The notes below the pieces were generated by a model, which saw nothing but the letters and a program-made list of their open reading frames with translations, had not been told where the DNA came from and searched no databases. A stretch of 64,000 nucleotides of DNA from QHXW01 sp035280425 (GTDB taxonomy: Bacteria > Acidobacteriota > Terriglobia > Bryobacterales > Bryobacteraceae): contig DATEFW010000034.1 in assembly GCA_035280425.1 (NCBI GenBank), forward strand, positions 186,001-250,000. Direction: 5' to 3'. The translations under genes and the position numbers were made by a program. Shown piece by piece: positions 22,518 to 31,538 of this stretch (its first letter is position 1; every line of letters begins with the position of its first letter).

Positions 22518-24851
22518 ATGGCGACCACCATTACCAAAACAGAAACCCTGGTCGGAAAGCGCATCCGCCGCCGCGAAGATCCCCGGCTCATCACCGGCAC
22601 CGCCACCTACGTGGACGATATACAGATGCCGGGTATGCATCACGCCTGCATTCTGAGGAGTCCGCACGGCGCGGCAAAAATCCGCTCGATCAATACCAAA
22701 GCCGCCCTCGAGCTGCCCGGCGTGGTTGCGGTTTTTACCGGTAAGGACATATCCGGCGTCGGCCCGGTCCCCTGCGGCGCGTCACTTCCGGGCCTGCGCG
22801 TGCCGGCGCACTCGATCCTGGCGACAGACCGGGTCTATTTCGTCGGCCATCCGGTCGCCGTGGTCGTGGCCAGGGATCGCTATATCGCCGCCGACGGCGT
22901 CGATCTGGTGGAGGTCGATTACGAGCCGCTCCCCGCGGTCACCGACCCTGAAAAAGCCATCGCAGCCGGTGCGCCCGCGGTCCATCCGGAGTGGCCCGAC
23001 AACGTCGCGTTCACGTATCACCAGGAAGGCGGCGATCCGGGAAAAGCTTTCGAGCAGGCCGAAGTCGTCGTGAAACAGCGGATCATCAGCCAGCGCCTGA
23101 TTCCCACCTCGATGGAGACCCGCGGCGTGGTGGCGGAGTATCGCGGTGCGGAAAAGAATCTCACACTGTATTCTTCAACCCAGATTCCGCACCTGATGCG
23201 CACGCTGGTGGCCATGATGCTGGGGGTCGACGAGAACCGCTTGCGCGTGATCACTCCGGAAGTCGGCGGCGGTTTCGGCAGCAAGCTCAACGTTTACGCG
23301 GAAGAAGCCCTGATGGGTTTTGTGGCCATGAAGATCGGCAAACCGGTCAAATGGATCGAATCCCGGCGCGAGAACTTCCAGTGCACGATTCACGGCCGGG
23401 GCCACGTGGATTATTACGAAGTCGCGGCTAAAAAAGACGGCACCGTGCTGGGTCTCCGGCTCAAGCTGATTCAGGACCTGGGCGCTTATCATCAGCTCCT
23501 GACGCCCGCCATTCCCACGCTTTCCGTGCTCATGATGCCGGGGCTTTATAAATTCCGCAACGTTTCGGCGGACATCGTCGGCGTGTTTACCAATTGCGTT
23601 CCCACCGACGCCTATCGCGGCGCGGGCCGGCCCGAAGCCACGCACGGCATCGAGCGCATGATGGACCTGTTGGCGGCCGAATTGAAGATGGATCCTGCGG
23701 AGCTGCGGCTGAAGAATTTCATCGGCAAAGACGAATTCCCGTATCAGACGGCCACCGGCCTCAGCTACGACAGCGGCAATTACTCGGAACCGCTGAAGAA
23801 AGCGCTGGACATCGTCGATTACCACAAATTCCGCCAGGATCAGAAGAAAGCAAAAGCCGCGGGGCGCCTGCTCGGCATGGGTATCTCGACTTACGGGGAG
23901 ATCTGCGCGTTCGGACCGTCTCCCGCCACGCCGGCCGGCGGATGGGAGAGCGCAACCGTCAAAATTGAGCCGACCGGCAAAGTCACGGTCATGACCGGAG
24001 CGTCGCCCCATGGCCAGGGAGAAGAAACGACCTTCGCGCAAATCGCTGCCGACGAGTTGGGAGTTTCCATTGACGACGTGCTCGTGGTCCATGGCGACAC
24101 GGCTGTCGTGCAGTACGGGATCGGCACTTTCGGCAGCCGTGGAACGGCGGTCGGAGGGCCGGCGCTTTATTACGCGCTCCAGGAGTTGAAGGCCAAGATC
24201 AAAAAGTTCGGCCAGATGCTGCTCGAGTCGAGCGACGTCACGCTCTCCGGCGGCCAGTGCGTCGATAACAAGACCGGCAAGAGCGTTTCGCTCGCCCAGA
24301 TCGCCGGCGCGTCGTATCGCGCCATGAAACTGCCGCCCAACACGGAACCCGGCATGATGGCGACTTACTTTTGGGAGCCGCCGAATTTCGCTTTCCCGTT
24401 CGGCGCCCACATCGTGATCACCGAAGTCGATCGCGAAACCGGCCAGGTGGAAATCAAGCGCTATGTGGCGGTCGATGACTGCGGCAACATCATTAATCCG
24501 CTGCTGGTGGATGGCCAGGTGCACGGCGGGGTAGTGCAAGGCATCGGCCAGGCGCTTTACGAGCAGGCGGTCTACGACGAAAACGGACAGCTCATCACCG
24601 GCGAGCTCACCGATTACGCCATTCCCAAAGCGTCGGGCGTGCCCTGGATCGAGAGCAGCCATACGGTAACGCCGTCGCCGGTGAACCCGCTCGGGGTGAA
24701 AGGCGTGGGCGAGGCCGGGACCATCGGCTGCTCGCCGGCCGTTGTGAACTCGGTGGTGGACGCTCTCAGTCACCTGGGCGTCAAGCACATCGATATGCCG
24801 CTCACTCCGGAAAAGCTCTGGAACCTGGTGCATCAAGGAGGTCAGGCATGA
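22518..24851 (+). CDS. coxL: Form II CO dehydrogenase-like large Mo subunit
   Basis: A 777-residue molybdenum-cytosine-dinucleotide subunit from the ATG at 22518, five bases after coxS. The active-site loop at 365-371 is AYRGAGR, the form II signature; true CO dehydrogenases have AYxCSFR with the copper-binding Cys, which is missing here. The catalytic Glu of the family is E732 in GVGEAGTIG. Other cofactor loops are VGGGFGSK and GSRGTAVGG. Form II enzymes have uncertain substrates (CO oxidation is disputed; aldehydes or N-heterocycles possible). Stop overlaps coxM by four bases. Confidence 0.93.
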   Translation: MATTITKTETLVGKRIRRREDPRLITGTATYVDDIQMPGMHHACILRSPHGAAKIRSINTKAALELPGVVAVFTGKDISGVGPVPCGASLPGLRVPAHSILATDRVYFVGHPVAVVVARDRYIAADGVDLVEVDYEPLPAVTDPEKAIAAGAPAVHPEWPDNVAFTYHQEGGDPGKAFEQAEVVVKQRIISQRLIPTSMETRGVVAEYRGAEKNLTLYSSTQIPHLMRTLVAMMLGVDENRLRVITPEVGGGFGSKLNVYAEEALMGFVAMKIGKPVKWIESRRENFQCTIHGRGHVDYYEVAAKKDGTVLGLRLKLIQDLGAYHQLLTPAIPTLSVLMMPGLYKFRNVSADIVGVFTNCVPTDAYRGAGRPEATHGIERMMDLLAAELKMDPAELRLKNFIGKDEFPYQTATGLSYDSGNYSEPLKKALDIVDYHKFRQDQKKAKAAGRLLGMGISTYGEICAFGPSPATPAGGWESATVKIEPTGKVTVMTGASPHGQGEETTFAQIAADELGVSIDDVLVVHGDTAVVQYGIGTFGSRGTAVGGPALYYALQELKAKIKKFGQMLLESSDVTLSGGQCVDNKTGKSVSLAQIAGASYRAMKLPPNTEPGMMATYFWEPPNFAFPFGAHIVITEVDRETGQVEIKRYVAVDDCGNIINPLLVDGQVHGGVVQGIGQALYEQAVYDENGQLITGELTDYAIPKASGVPWIESSHTVTPSPVNPLGVKGVGEAGTIGCSPAVVNSVVDALSHLGVKHIDMPLTPEKLWNLVHQGGQA

Positions 24852-25705
24852 TCGCACAGAATTTCGAATACTCCGCGCCGGAAAATTTGCATGAAGCCCT
24901 GGCGTTACTGGCGGGCGGCAATGCGAAAGTGCTGGCCGGCGGCATGAGCCTGATCCCGTTGATGAAGCTGCGGCTCGCTGCACCCGAGCATGTGGTCGAT
25001 CTCGCGCATGTGCCGGATCTGAAGTCCATCCGCGAGGAAGGAAGCTCGATCCGCATCGGCTCGATGGCGACGCACTTCGAAATCGAATCGTCAGCGCTCA
25101 TCCGCGGCAGGTGCCCTTTGCTGGCCGAAGCCGCGTCCAATATCGGCGACGTGCAGGTTCGCAACATGGGCACCATCGGCGGCTCGATCGCACACGCCGA
25201 TCCGGCGGCGGATTATCCGGCGTCTCTCATGGCGCTCGAAGCGCAAGTACGGCTGGTAAGTTCGAAAGGCGAGCGCACGTTGTCAATCGATCAATTTTTC
25301 ACCGATGCGCTCTCGACCGCGCTCGAGGCGGGTGAAATCGTGCGGGAGCTGATTGTGCCGGTCGAAGAGAAGGGCGCCGGGGTTTCCTATCGAAAAATGG
25401 TGCAGCCGGCTTCGGGCTTTGCGATTGTGGGCGCCGCGGCCCGCGTGCGGCGGTCCGGAGGAAAAGTAAGCTTCGTTCGCGTCGGTATCACCGGACTTGC
25501 TGGGAAAGCGTATCGCGCGGCGAACGTGGAGAAGCTGCTCGAAGGAACGGCCGGATCATCCGCCGATATTCAAAAAGCCGCGGCTGTCGTTGCCGACGGC
25601 GTGGATGCGAACTCCGACCTGCACGCTTCTGCCGACTATCGCCGCCACATGGCCCAGGTGTACACGGCGCGGGCCCTGAGTCAGGCTGTCTCGAGGGCTT
25701 CTTGA
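24848..25705 (+). CDS. coxM: CO dehydrogenase-like FAD-binding medium subunit
   Basis: A 285-residue FAD subunit. The two FAD-binding loops are LAGGMSLIPLMKLRL (AGGxSL type) and NMGTIGGSIAHADPAADYPA (TIGGN type). C-terminal CO_deh_flav_C domain ends near YRRHMAQVYTARAL. It hands electrons to an acceptor, probably quinone. Overlaps coxL at its start and coxG at its end, so the four are tightly coupled in translation. Confidence 0.94.
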   Translation: MIAQNFEYSAPENLHEALALLAGGNAKVLAGGMSLIPLMKLRLAAPEHVVDLAHVPDLKSIREEGSSIRIGSMATHFEIESSALIRGRCPLLAEAASNIGDVQVRNMGTIGGSIAHADPAADYPASLMALEAQVRLVSSKGERTLSIDQFFTDALSTALEAGEIVRELIVPVEEKGAGVSYRKMVQPASGFAIVGAAARVRRSGGKVSFVRVGITGLAGKAYRAANVEKLLEGTAGSSADIQKAAAVVADGVDANSDLHASADYRRHMAQVYTARALSQAVSRAS

Positions 25706-26160
25706 AGATCGCCGGCGCCTACGCCCTGCCGGCCGAACAGCAGCGCGCGTACGGGCTTCTGCAAGACCCGGAAGTTCTCGCCCGGTGCATGCCGGGAACC
25801 GACCATCTGGCGAAGATCGGCCCTGACGAGTACGAGATGAAGATGAAGATGGTCATCTCCGCCGTGCAGGGGCTGTTCGCCGGCAAGGTTCGCCTGGCCG
25901 ACCAGAAGCCGCCCGACAGTTTTCGTTTGATCGTCGAAGGGTCAGGCAAAGCCGGTTTCATGAAAGGCGACGGGCTGCTGACTCTGACGCCCGCGGGCGC
26001 CGCTACCGATATCGCCTACGAAGGCGAAGTGCAAGTGGGCGGCGTCATCGCCGGCGTAGGCCAGCGGCTGCTCGACACGACCGCGAAGCTCGTCATCAAA
26101 AAGTTTTTCCAAAGGCTCTCGGACGAGGTCGCGCGGACGGACGCTGCCCTGGCCGGTTAA
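25702..26160 (+). CDS. coxG: CoxG-like SRPBCC protein
   Basis: A 152-residue protein of the CoxG/SRPBCC fold. Start is TTG at 25702, overlapping the coxM stop; no better start exists. Key features are GAYALPAEQQRAYGLLQDPE, LARCMPGTDHL and VGGVIAGVGQRLL. CoxG is thought to anchor the molybdenum hydroxylase at the membrane, though this copy lacks a C-terminal transmembrane anchor. Last gene of the coupled cluster. Confidence 0.87.
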   Translation: MKIAGAYALPAEQQRAYGLLQDPEVLARCMPGTDHLAKIGPDEYEMKMKMVISAVQGLFAGKVRLADQKPPDSFRLIVEGSGKAGFMKGDGLLTLTPAGAATDIAYEGEVQVGGVIAGVGQRLLDTTAKLVIKKFFQRLSDEVARTDAALAG

Positions 26161-26197
26161 TTCAGCGCCAACCAATTTGAATCGCAAAGGAGCACAC

Positions 26198-26890
26198 ATG
26201 GCTCAGAAGTCGTCCGGGGTTCGATTCCCAGGCGAGACCTCGCGGTATCGTACGGCCCGTAACCGTCTGCTCACCGCGGAACGCAAACTGCGAAAGCAAG
26301 TCGAACAGGTGGCGCGCATGCGGCGCAAGTTGCCGCTGGGCGGGGAAGTGCCGGAAGATTACGTCTTTGAGGGTGGCAGCGATCCCGCGGACATGACTGT
26401 CCGCACCGTCAAACTCGCGGAACTCTTTCGCGAGCATCTCGACACTCTCGCGCTCTACAGCTATATGTACGGCCCTGCCATGACACAGCCGTGCCCTATG
26501 TGCACGTCATTTCTCGACAGCCTCGATGGCTCCGCGCCGCATATCATGCAGCGGGCCAATCTGGCGGTTGTGGCAAAATCGCCCCTCGGCCGCATTCGCG
26601 AACTCGCGCGGGGGCGCGGATGGCGCAATCTGCGGCTGCTTTCATCGGCCAATAATACTTACAATCGCGATTATCACGGTGAGATGGCCGACGGCAGCCA
26701 GATGCCATCGCTCAACGTGTTTGTGCGGCGCAAAGGCAAAATTTTTCACTTCTACCACACCGAGCTACTGTTCGCGCCGGCGGAACGCGGCCAGGACGGG
26801 CGTCACATCGACATGATGTGGCCGCTGTGGAATGTCCTAGACCTGACCCCGGAAGGGCGGGGCGATTGGCGCCCGCGGCTTAGTTATTAA
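26198..26890 (+). CDS. DUF899 thioredoxin-like family protein
   Basis: A 230-residue protein from the ATG at 26198, preceded by AAAGGAG. It has the DUF899 pattern: an N-terminal helical arm (LLTAERKLRKQVEQVARMRR), a thioredoxin-like core with PCPMCTSFLDSLDG, then NTYNRDYHGE and a C-terminal FHFYHTELLF plus DMMWPLWNVLDLTP. The CPMC pair could be redox active. Members are annotated as predicted dithiol-disulfide isomerases. Adjacent to the cox operon by 37 bp, so it may be cotranscribed. No export signal. Confidence 0.82.
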   Translation: MAQKSSGVRFPGETSRYRTARNRLLTAERKLRKQVEQVARMRRKLPLGGEVPEDYVFEGGSDPADMTVRTVKLAELFREHLDTLALYSYMYGPAMTQPCPMCTSFLDSLDGSAPHIMQRANLAVVAKSPLGRIRELARGRGWRNLRLLSSANNTYNRDYHGEMADGSQMPSLNVFVRRKGKIFHFYHTELLFAPAERGQDGRHIDMMWPLWNVLDLTPEGRGDWRPRLSY

Positions 26891-26965
26891 GCCGGATTCG
26901 GCGTTTCATTACGGCGCCATGGCATAATCTGGGAATAACGGACGTTACCGAGATTTGGGTGCCAG

Positions 26966-28057
26966 ATGGGTGCTCCCGCCACACCGGTGAAAACTCTACC
27001 CGCGCGTTACTATACCGATCCCGAAGTTTTTCGCCGTGAACTCGAGAAATTCTATTTTGACGCCTGGGTCTGCGCCGGCCGGGAAAATGAAATCGCCGCG
27101 CCCGGTGACTATTTTCTTCGGGAGATCGGCGGCGAAAGTATTATCGTGACGCGGGATACCGCCGGCTCGCTGCACGCTTTTTACAACGTCTGCCGCCACC
27201 GCGGCACGCGCATTTGTACCGCAGCGCACGGCAACTTTGAGGGGCGTATTCAATGCCCGTATCACGGCTGGACTTATGCGCTGGACGGCTGCCTGCTCGG
27301 CGCGCCGCATATGGACGAGCGGCGTTTCTCCCGCCGTGATTATCCGCTCATCAGCGTGCTGTTGGACATCTGGGATGGCCACGTCTTCGTGAATCTCAAC
27401 CGGGGCGATCCCGCGCCGCTCGCCGCTCAGCTTGGCGATTTACCGGAAAAATTTGCCGCCTGGCGCATGCAGGATCTGCGCCTGCACAAACGCATCGTCT
27501 ACGACGTCAAGGCCAACTGGAAACTTATCATCCTGAATTACAACGAGTGCCTGCACTGCCCGGTCTTGCACCCCGCGCTTAACCGGCTGACCGATTATCT
27601 TGGTGCGGAGAATGAAGCTCCCTCGCGTCATTACATCGGGGGCGCCATGGGATTTCGAAACGGCGCCGAAACCATGAGCATGGATGGCCACCGGCGCCGC
27701 AATTATCTGCCTGACCTAAGTGAACCCCAGCGCCAGAAAGTTTTTTATTACACCATCTATCCCAACTTTCTGCTGAGCCTTCATCCCGACTACATGATGA
27801 CGCACACGCTCTGGCCCAGGGCCGTGGACCGCACCGAGATCGTTTGTGAATGGCATTTCCACCCGGACGAAATGGCGCGGCCCGATTTTGAGTCGGGCGA
27901 TGCCATCGAATTTTGGGACCTGACGAATCGGGAGGACTGGCGAATCGTGGAGCAGTCGCAGGCCGGTATCCAGTCGCGGGCATACACTCCCGGTCCGTAC
28001 TCCGTGCGGGAGGAATTATTGCATATTTTCGATCAGACCGTGCTCGATCGCGAGTAA
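26966..28057 (+). CDS. Rieske [2Fe-2S] aromatic-ring-hydroxylating oxygenase, alpha subunit
   Basis: A 363-residue oxygenase. Rieske centre: CRHRG (C-x-H) and CPYHGWTY (C-x2-H) at about residues 78-101. The catalytic domain has NYNECLHCPVLHP, where the two histidines of the H-x4-H-like motif, with a downstream Asp, bind mononuclear iron. It resembles single-component-type oxygenases acting on quaternary amines (carnitine, glycine betaine) or aromatic acids; substrate not assignable. No dedicated reductase or ferredoxin gene is adjacent. Confidence 0.9.
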   Translation: MGAPATPVKTLPARYYTDPEVFRRELEKFYFDAWVCAGRENEIAAPGDYFLREIGGESIIVTRDTAGSLHAFYNVCRHRGTRICTAAHGNFEGRIQCPYHGWTYALDGCLLGAPHMDERRFSRRDYPLISVLLDIWDGHVFVNLNRGDPAPLAAQLGDLPEKFAAWRMQDLRLHKRIVYDVKANWKLIILNYNECLHCPVLHPALNRLTDYLGAENEAPSRHYIGGAMGFRNGAETMSMDGHRRRNYLPDLSEPQRQKVFYYTIYPNFLLSLHPDYMMTHTLWPRAVDRTEIVCEWHFHPDEMARPDFESGDAIEFWDLTNREDWRIVEQSQAGIQSRAYTPGPYSVREELLHIFDQTVLDRE

Positions 28058-28080
28058 CGGATCGGCAGCGAGAATAACTT

Positions 28081-28560
28081 ATGACGAATCGTGAATTCTT
28101 CGTAGAGCGCCGGCGAGCGGAGTTTCCGGTCTTTATGCGCGTGCTGAAAGCGCTGCCCAAAGACAAACTGAGTTACAGGCCGCACGAACGCTCACCCAGT
28201 GCGGAACAACTGGTCTGGACTCTGACTTTTGAATTACAGGCCTGCCTGGATGTCGTGATCAATCACAGAGCCGAGTGGAAATCGCTGCCTCCGCCGCCTT
28301 TTGATCAGATGCTCGAGACCTTCGAGCGTTGCTCGAACGAGCTGACCGACCGTGTTGCGCGCATGGACGAGGAATCCTGGAACCGCACCGCGCAATTCTA
28401 TTACAACGGAAAAATGGTAAACGAGCAGCCGGCGGGAACTTTCCTGTGGTTCATCCTGTTCGACGCCATCCATCACCGCGGCCAGCTCTCGGCCTATCTC
28501 CGGCCCATGGGCGGCAAGGTGCCCGCCATCTACGGACCGTCGGCGGATGAGCGGGGTTAA
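28081..28560 (+). CDS. DinB-superfamily protein
   Basis: A 159-residue four-helix-bundle protein. Likely metal histidine in the C-terminal DAIHHRGQLSAYLRPMGGKVP, the DinB signature; the usual first His (LxxHxxx) is replaced in LVWTLTFELQACL by Glu, so metal binding is probably altered. Family roles include thiol-S-transferase activity and stress response. Starts 23 bases after the oxygenase gene and could be cotranscribed. Confidence 0.85.
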   Translation: MTNREFFVERRRAEFPVFMRVLKALPKDKLSYRPHERSPSAEQLVWTLTFELQACLDVVINHRAEWKSLPPPPFDQMLETFERCSNELTDRVARMDEESWNRTAQFYYNGKMVNEQPAGTFLWFILFDAIHHRGQLSAYLRPMGGKVPAIYGPSADERG

Positions 28561-28605
28561 TTCGAAACAGCCGCCGTCTGCTTCCGTTTTACAATCAAGA
28601 ACTAC

Positions 28606-30852
28606 ATGCCCCTTCCCGAACGAATCGGCCGTTATCAAGTCTTGCGCAAGTTGGGCGAAGGCGGCATGGGCGTGGTGTATGCCGCTCAAGACGAGCGCCT
28701 GAGCCGGCCCGTCGCGCTCAAGACGATTCGCGAAGCGCGCAGCGATGAGCAGTCCCGCAAGCGGCTGTGGCGCGAAGCGCGCGCCGCGGCGGCCGTCAAT
28801 CATCCCAACGTCTGCCAGATTTACGAAATCGGCGAGGAAGATGGCGAGCTGTTCCTCACCATGGAGCTGCTCGAGGGCGAGCCGCTCTCGCATACGCTCG
28901 AGCGCGGGCCGGTTGCTGTTTCTGAAGCTGCACAACTCATGCTGGGTGTGCTGGCCGCGCTCGAGGCTTTGCACCGCCGGCAGATCGTCCATGGAGATCT
29001 CAAGCCCTCCAATATCTTCCAGACTGCGCATGGGGTGAAGCTGCTGGATTTCGGTCTGGCGCGGCCCGCGCAGCCGATCTCGGAGCTCAAGACCGAAACG
29101 GACTGGACCCTCACCCATGGCGTTGCCGGCACGCCTCACTACATGTCTCCCGAGCAGTTCAAGGGCGATGCTCCCGACACGCGCTCCGATATCTTCTCGG
29201 CGGGCGCGATCCTGTTCGAGATGCTGGCCGGCCGCCGTGCCTTCGCCGGCCAATCGGTTGCCGAATTGTTCCACGCGATTCTCTACGAGCAGCCGCCCGC
29301 GCTGGCTGGGTCGTCGGCGATCTCCGCCGTGGACCGCGTGATCCACCGGGCACTCGCCAAAAAGCCGGCGGACCGCTATCAAACAGCCGACCTGATGGCC
29401 CAGGATCTGCGCATGGCTCTTCTGGTCTCGGATTCTGCGGCCCCCGCCCACGCCCGCCCGATGACCCGCCTCATCGTTCTGCCGTTTCGCATTCTCCGGC
29501 CCGACGCCGAAACCGATTTTCTGGCTTTCAGCCTCCCGGACGCCATAACCGGTTCGCTTTCGGGACTCGAATCACTGGTCGTCCGATCGAGTATAGTGGC
29601 ATCCCGATTTGCCGACCCGTCTATCGATCTGAAAACGATCGTCGCCGAAGCCGAAGTGGATATTGTTCTGACCGGAACACTGCTCCGCGCCGGAGACCAG
29701 ATCCGTGTTTCTACGCAGCTCGTCGAAGCCCCGGCGGGCACGCTGGTGTGGTCGCATACCTCGCAGCTTCCACTGCAGGATATTCTTTCATTGCAGGACG
29801 ATTTAGTCCGGCGCGTTGTTGAATCCGTGGCGCCGTCGCTCTCGGCCCGGGAGCAGCGCATGCTCCGGCACGACGTGCCGGCCACAGCGAAAGCCTATGA
29901 ATTCTTTCTGCGCGCCAACCAGCTAAGCCAACGAACCGAAGACTGGAAGCTCGCGCGCGACCTCTATCTGCAATGTGTTGAGCAGGACCCGGAATTCGCG
30001 CCTGCCTGGGCGCGCCTCGGCCGATGCTACCGGGTGCTCGGCAAATTTGGAGTTGAGCCGGCGGAAAATCTGGAACGCGCCGAGGCGGCATTTCAACGCG
30101 CATTGACAATCAACCCGGATCTGCCCTTGGCCCACACTCTTTACGCGCAGATCGAGGCCGAGCGCGGAAAAGCGCAGGAAGCCATGACGCGACTCATCCA
30201 GCGGGCGCGCACCCTGAGCAACGACCCGGAATTGTTCGCCGGCCTGGTCCACGCCTGCCGCTATTGCGGGTTGCTCGAGCCATCCATAGCCGCCCATCAG
30301 CGGGCGCGCCGGCTGGATCCGAATATACCGACCAGCGTGAGCTTCACTTACTTCGCCATGGGAGACTACCCGGCGGCGCTGGCAGCTTGTTCGAACAATT
30401 CCGATTACGCATTCATCAACGCACTCGCAGGCACGGGCCGGGAGCGCGAGGCAGAAGCGGTATTAAAAGAGTGGGACAGCAAGGATCTGCTCCCGATTAA
30501 CCAGCTCTTCCGCAAGGCGTTAGGCGCTCTTTTCGAAGGCCGGAAGGAAGAATGTATCGAGGCCACCATGCAGGTGATCGCTCTGTTCACCGATCCGGAG
30601 GGTATCTTTTACATGGTCCGCCAATTGGCATATTTCGGCGAAGCGGACAAATCGCTCTCCATTCTCCGGCGGGCCGTCGAGGGAGGCTTCTACTGCTTTC
30701 CGGTGTTAGCCCGCGATCCGTGGCTCGACCCTCTCCGAGGCAATCCCGAATTTGCAAGTATTCTCAGGCTTGCGGAGCGGCACTCGGAGGAGGCCTTGAC
30801 CGCATTTCACAAAGCGGGCGGCAACCATGTGCTGGCGCTCGAACGCAATTGA
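28606..30852 (+). CDS. Ser/Thr protein kinase with TPR C-terminus
   Basis: A 748-residue protein. Kinase domain about 8-270: glycine loop LGEGGMGVVYAAQ, lysine in VALKTI, catalytic VHGDLKPSN (Gly replaces the usual Arg next to Asp) and LDFGLARP, APE-like MSPEQF. The DLKPSN Asp is conserved. Middle domain 290-420 (LIVLPFRILRPDAETDFLAF) is the TolB-N-like region common in Acidobacterial kinases. The rest holds TPR-like helices (AWARLGRCYRVLGKFGVEP). No transmembrane helix, unlike PknB, so cytoplasmic. GD in HGD may place it near RD-lacking kinases. Confidence 0.9.
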   Translation: MPLPERIGRYQVLRKLGEGGMGVVYAAQDERLSRPVALKTIREARSDEQSRKRLWREARAAAAVNHPNVCQIYEIGEEDGELFLTMELLEGEPLSHTLERGPVAVSEAAQLMLGVLAALEALHRRQIVHGDLKPSNIFQTAHGVKLLDFGLARPAQPISELKTETDWTLTHGVAGTPHYMSPEQFKGDAPDTRSDIFSAGAILFEMLAGRRAFAGQSVAELFHAILYEQPPALAGSSAISAVDRVIHRALAKKPADRYQTADLMAQDLRMALLVSDSAAPAHARPMTRLIVLPFRILRPDAETDFLAFSLPDAITGSLSGLESLVVRSSIVASRFADPSIDLKTIVAEAEVDIVLTGTLLRAGDQIRVSTQLVEAPAGTLVWSHTSQLPLQDILSLQDDLVRRVVESVAPSLSAREQRMLRHDVPATAKAYEFFLRANQLSQRTEDWKLARDLYLQCVEQDPEFAPAWARLGRCYRVLGKFGVEPAENLERAEAAFQRALTINPDLPLAHTLYAQIEAERGKAQEAMTRLIQRARTLSNDPELFAGLVHACRYCGLLEPSIAAHQRARRLDPNIPTSVSFTYFAMGDYPAALAACSNNSDYAFINALAGTGREREAEAVLKEWDSKDLLPINQLFRKALGALFEGRKEECIEATMQVIALFTDPEGIFYMVRQLAYFGEADKSLSILRRAVEGGFYCFPVLARDPWLDPLRGNPEFASILRLAERHSEEALTAFHKAGGNHVLALERN

Positions 30853-30867
30853 GCCGCGCCCGAGCAG

Positions 30868-31296
30868 TTACCTGTTGTGGGTCAAGCGGTCGTAAATGAA
30901 TCCGGCAGCGCCTCCGGCCAGTGCACCGATGCCTGCGCCCCTGCCGCCTCCCGCCAAAGCTCCGATGGCCGCGCCTGTGCCGGCGCTGGCGCCCACAATC
31001 GCGACCGAATGGCTCATTGGCCGTTCATGGCGAACGCGTCTATAGTAGTGGACGGCCGGATGCTCCACCGGTCGCCGCTCACGCGCGGCTTCGACCGCGG
31101 CTGCTGGTCCGGTGGAGTTGGTAGCAGCGGCTTCCGGGTATGCCGGGTAAGGGGCATTCGCCGGAGCAGTTTGCGGCGCCGATTGCGATTGACTGAATTG
31201 GGGTTGCGTCGCCGGTATCTCGGCTTTGCGAGTCCAACCGACCAGCGCCACCGCCGTCAAAAGAGCAAATCCGGTCACCACCAATCTGCTGCTCAT
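30868..31296 (-). CDS. Exported glycine-zipper protein
   Basis: A 142-residue protein from the ATG at 31296; an upstream GTG at 31305 falls inside the ribosome site AGAGGTGAG. N-terminus MSSRLVVTGFALLTAVALVG is a signal or anchor helix. A Pro/Ala/Gln-rich linker follows, then SHSVAIVGASAGTGAAIGAL and AGIGALAGGAAGFIYDRL, a glycine zipper able to pack helices in a membrane. Resembles 17-kDa/OmpA-associated YMGG proteins. Converges on the kinase gene with 15 bp between. Confidence 0.75.
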   Translation of the reverse strand: MSSRLVVTGFALLTAVALVGWTRKAEIPATQPQFSQSQSAPQTAPANAPYPAYPEAAATNSTGPAAAVEAARERRPVEHPAVHYYRRVRHERPMSHSVAIVGASAGTGAAIGALAGGGRGAGIGALAGGAAGFIYDRLTHNR

Positions 31297-31449
31297 GGTT
31301 CTCACCTCTTCTAACTGGTTCTACGAACTTGCCTTCTATGCCGTTGCGTGGATGAAGCGAAGTTAATCGTGAAATCGGATACATCACTCGATTTTTGGCG
31401 CTAGGCGACGGCCCGACAAGGCAGCCCCGCAAGAACTTTAAGCCATTTG

Positions 31450-31479
31450 TTTACATAAGTTTACACTAGAAACTTAAAT
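31450..31479 (+). promoter_or_regulatory. Putative sigma-70 promoter
   Basis: TTTACA (31450-31455), an 18-base spacer and TTAAAT (31474-31479) lie in an AT-rich stretch upstream of the ATP-grasp-like gene. GTTTACA is repeated 10 bases on, which could also be a regulator site. Moderate match to consensus. Confidence 0.4.
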
Positions 31480-31538
31480 TGGCGGCCCTCTTGCTGTGCG
31501 ATACTGAAATTACAGCAACCAATTGGAATTTTAGGCGT

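Noticed and set aside
23175..24983. A 602-codon ORF on the reverse strand opposite coxL
   Set aside because: It mirrors coxL and coxM codons in high-GC DNA, shows no domain and would delete a well-supported operon.
28234..29451. A 405-codon reverse ORF opposite the kinase and DinB genes
   Set aside because: Covers two confident genes and has no motif of its own.
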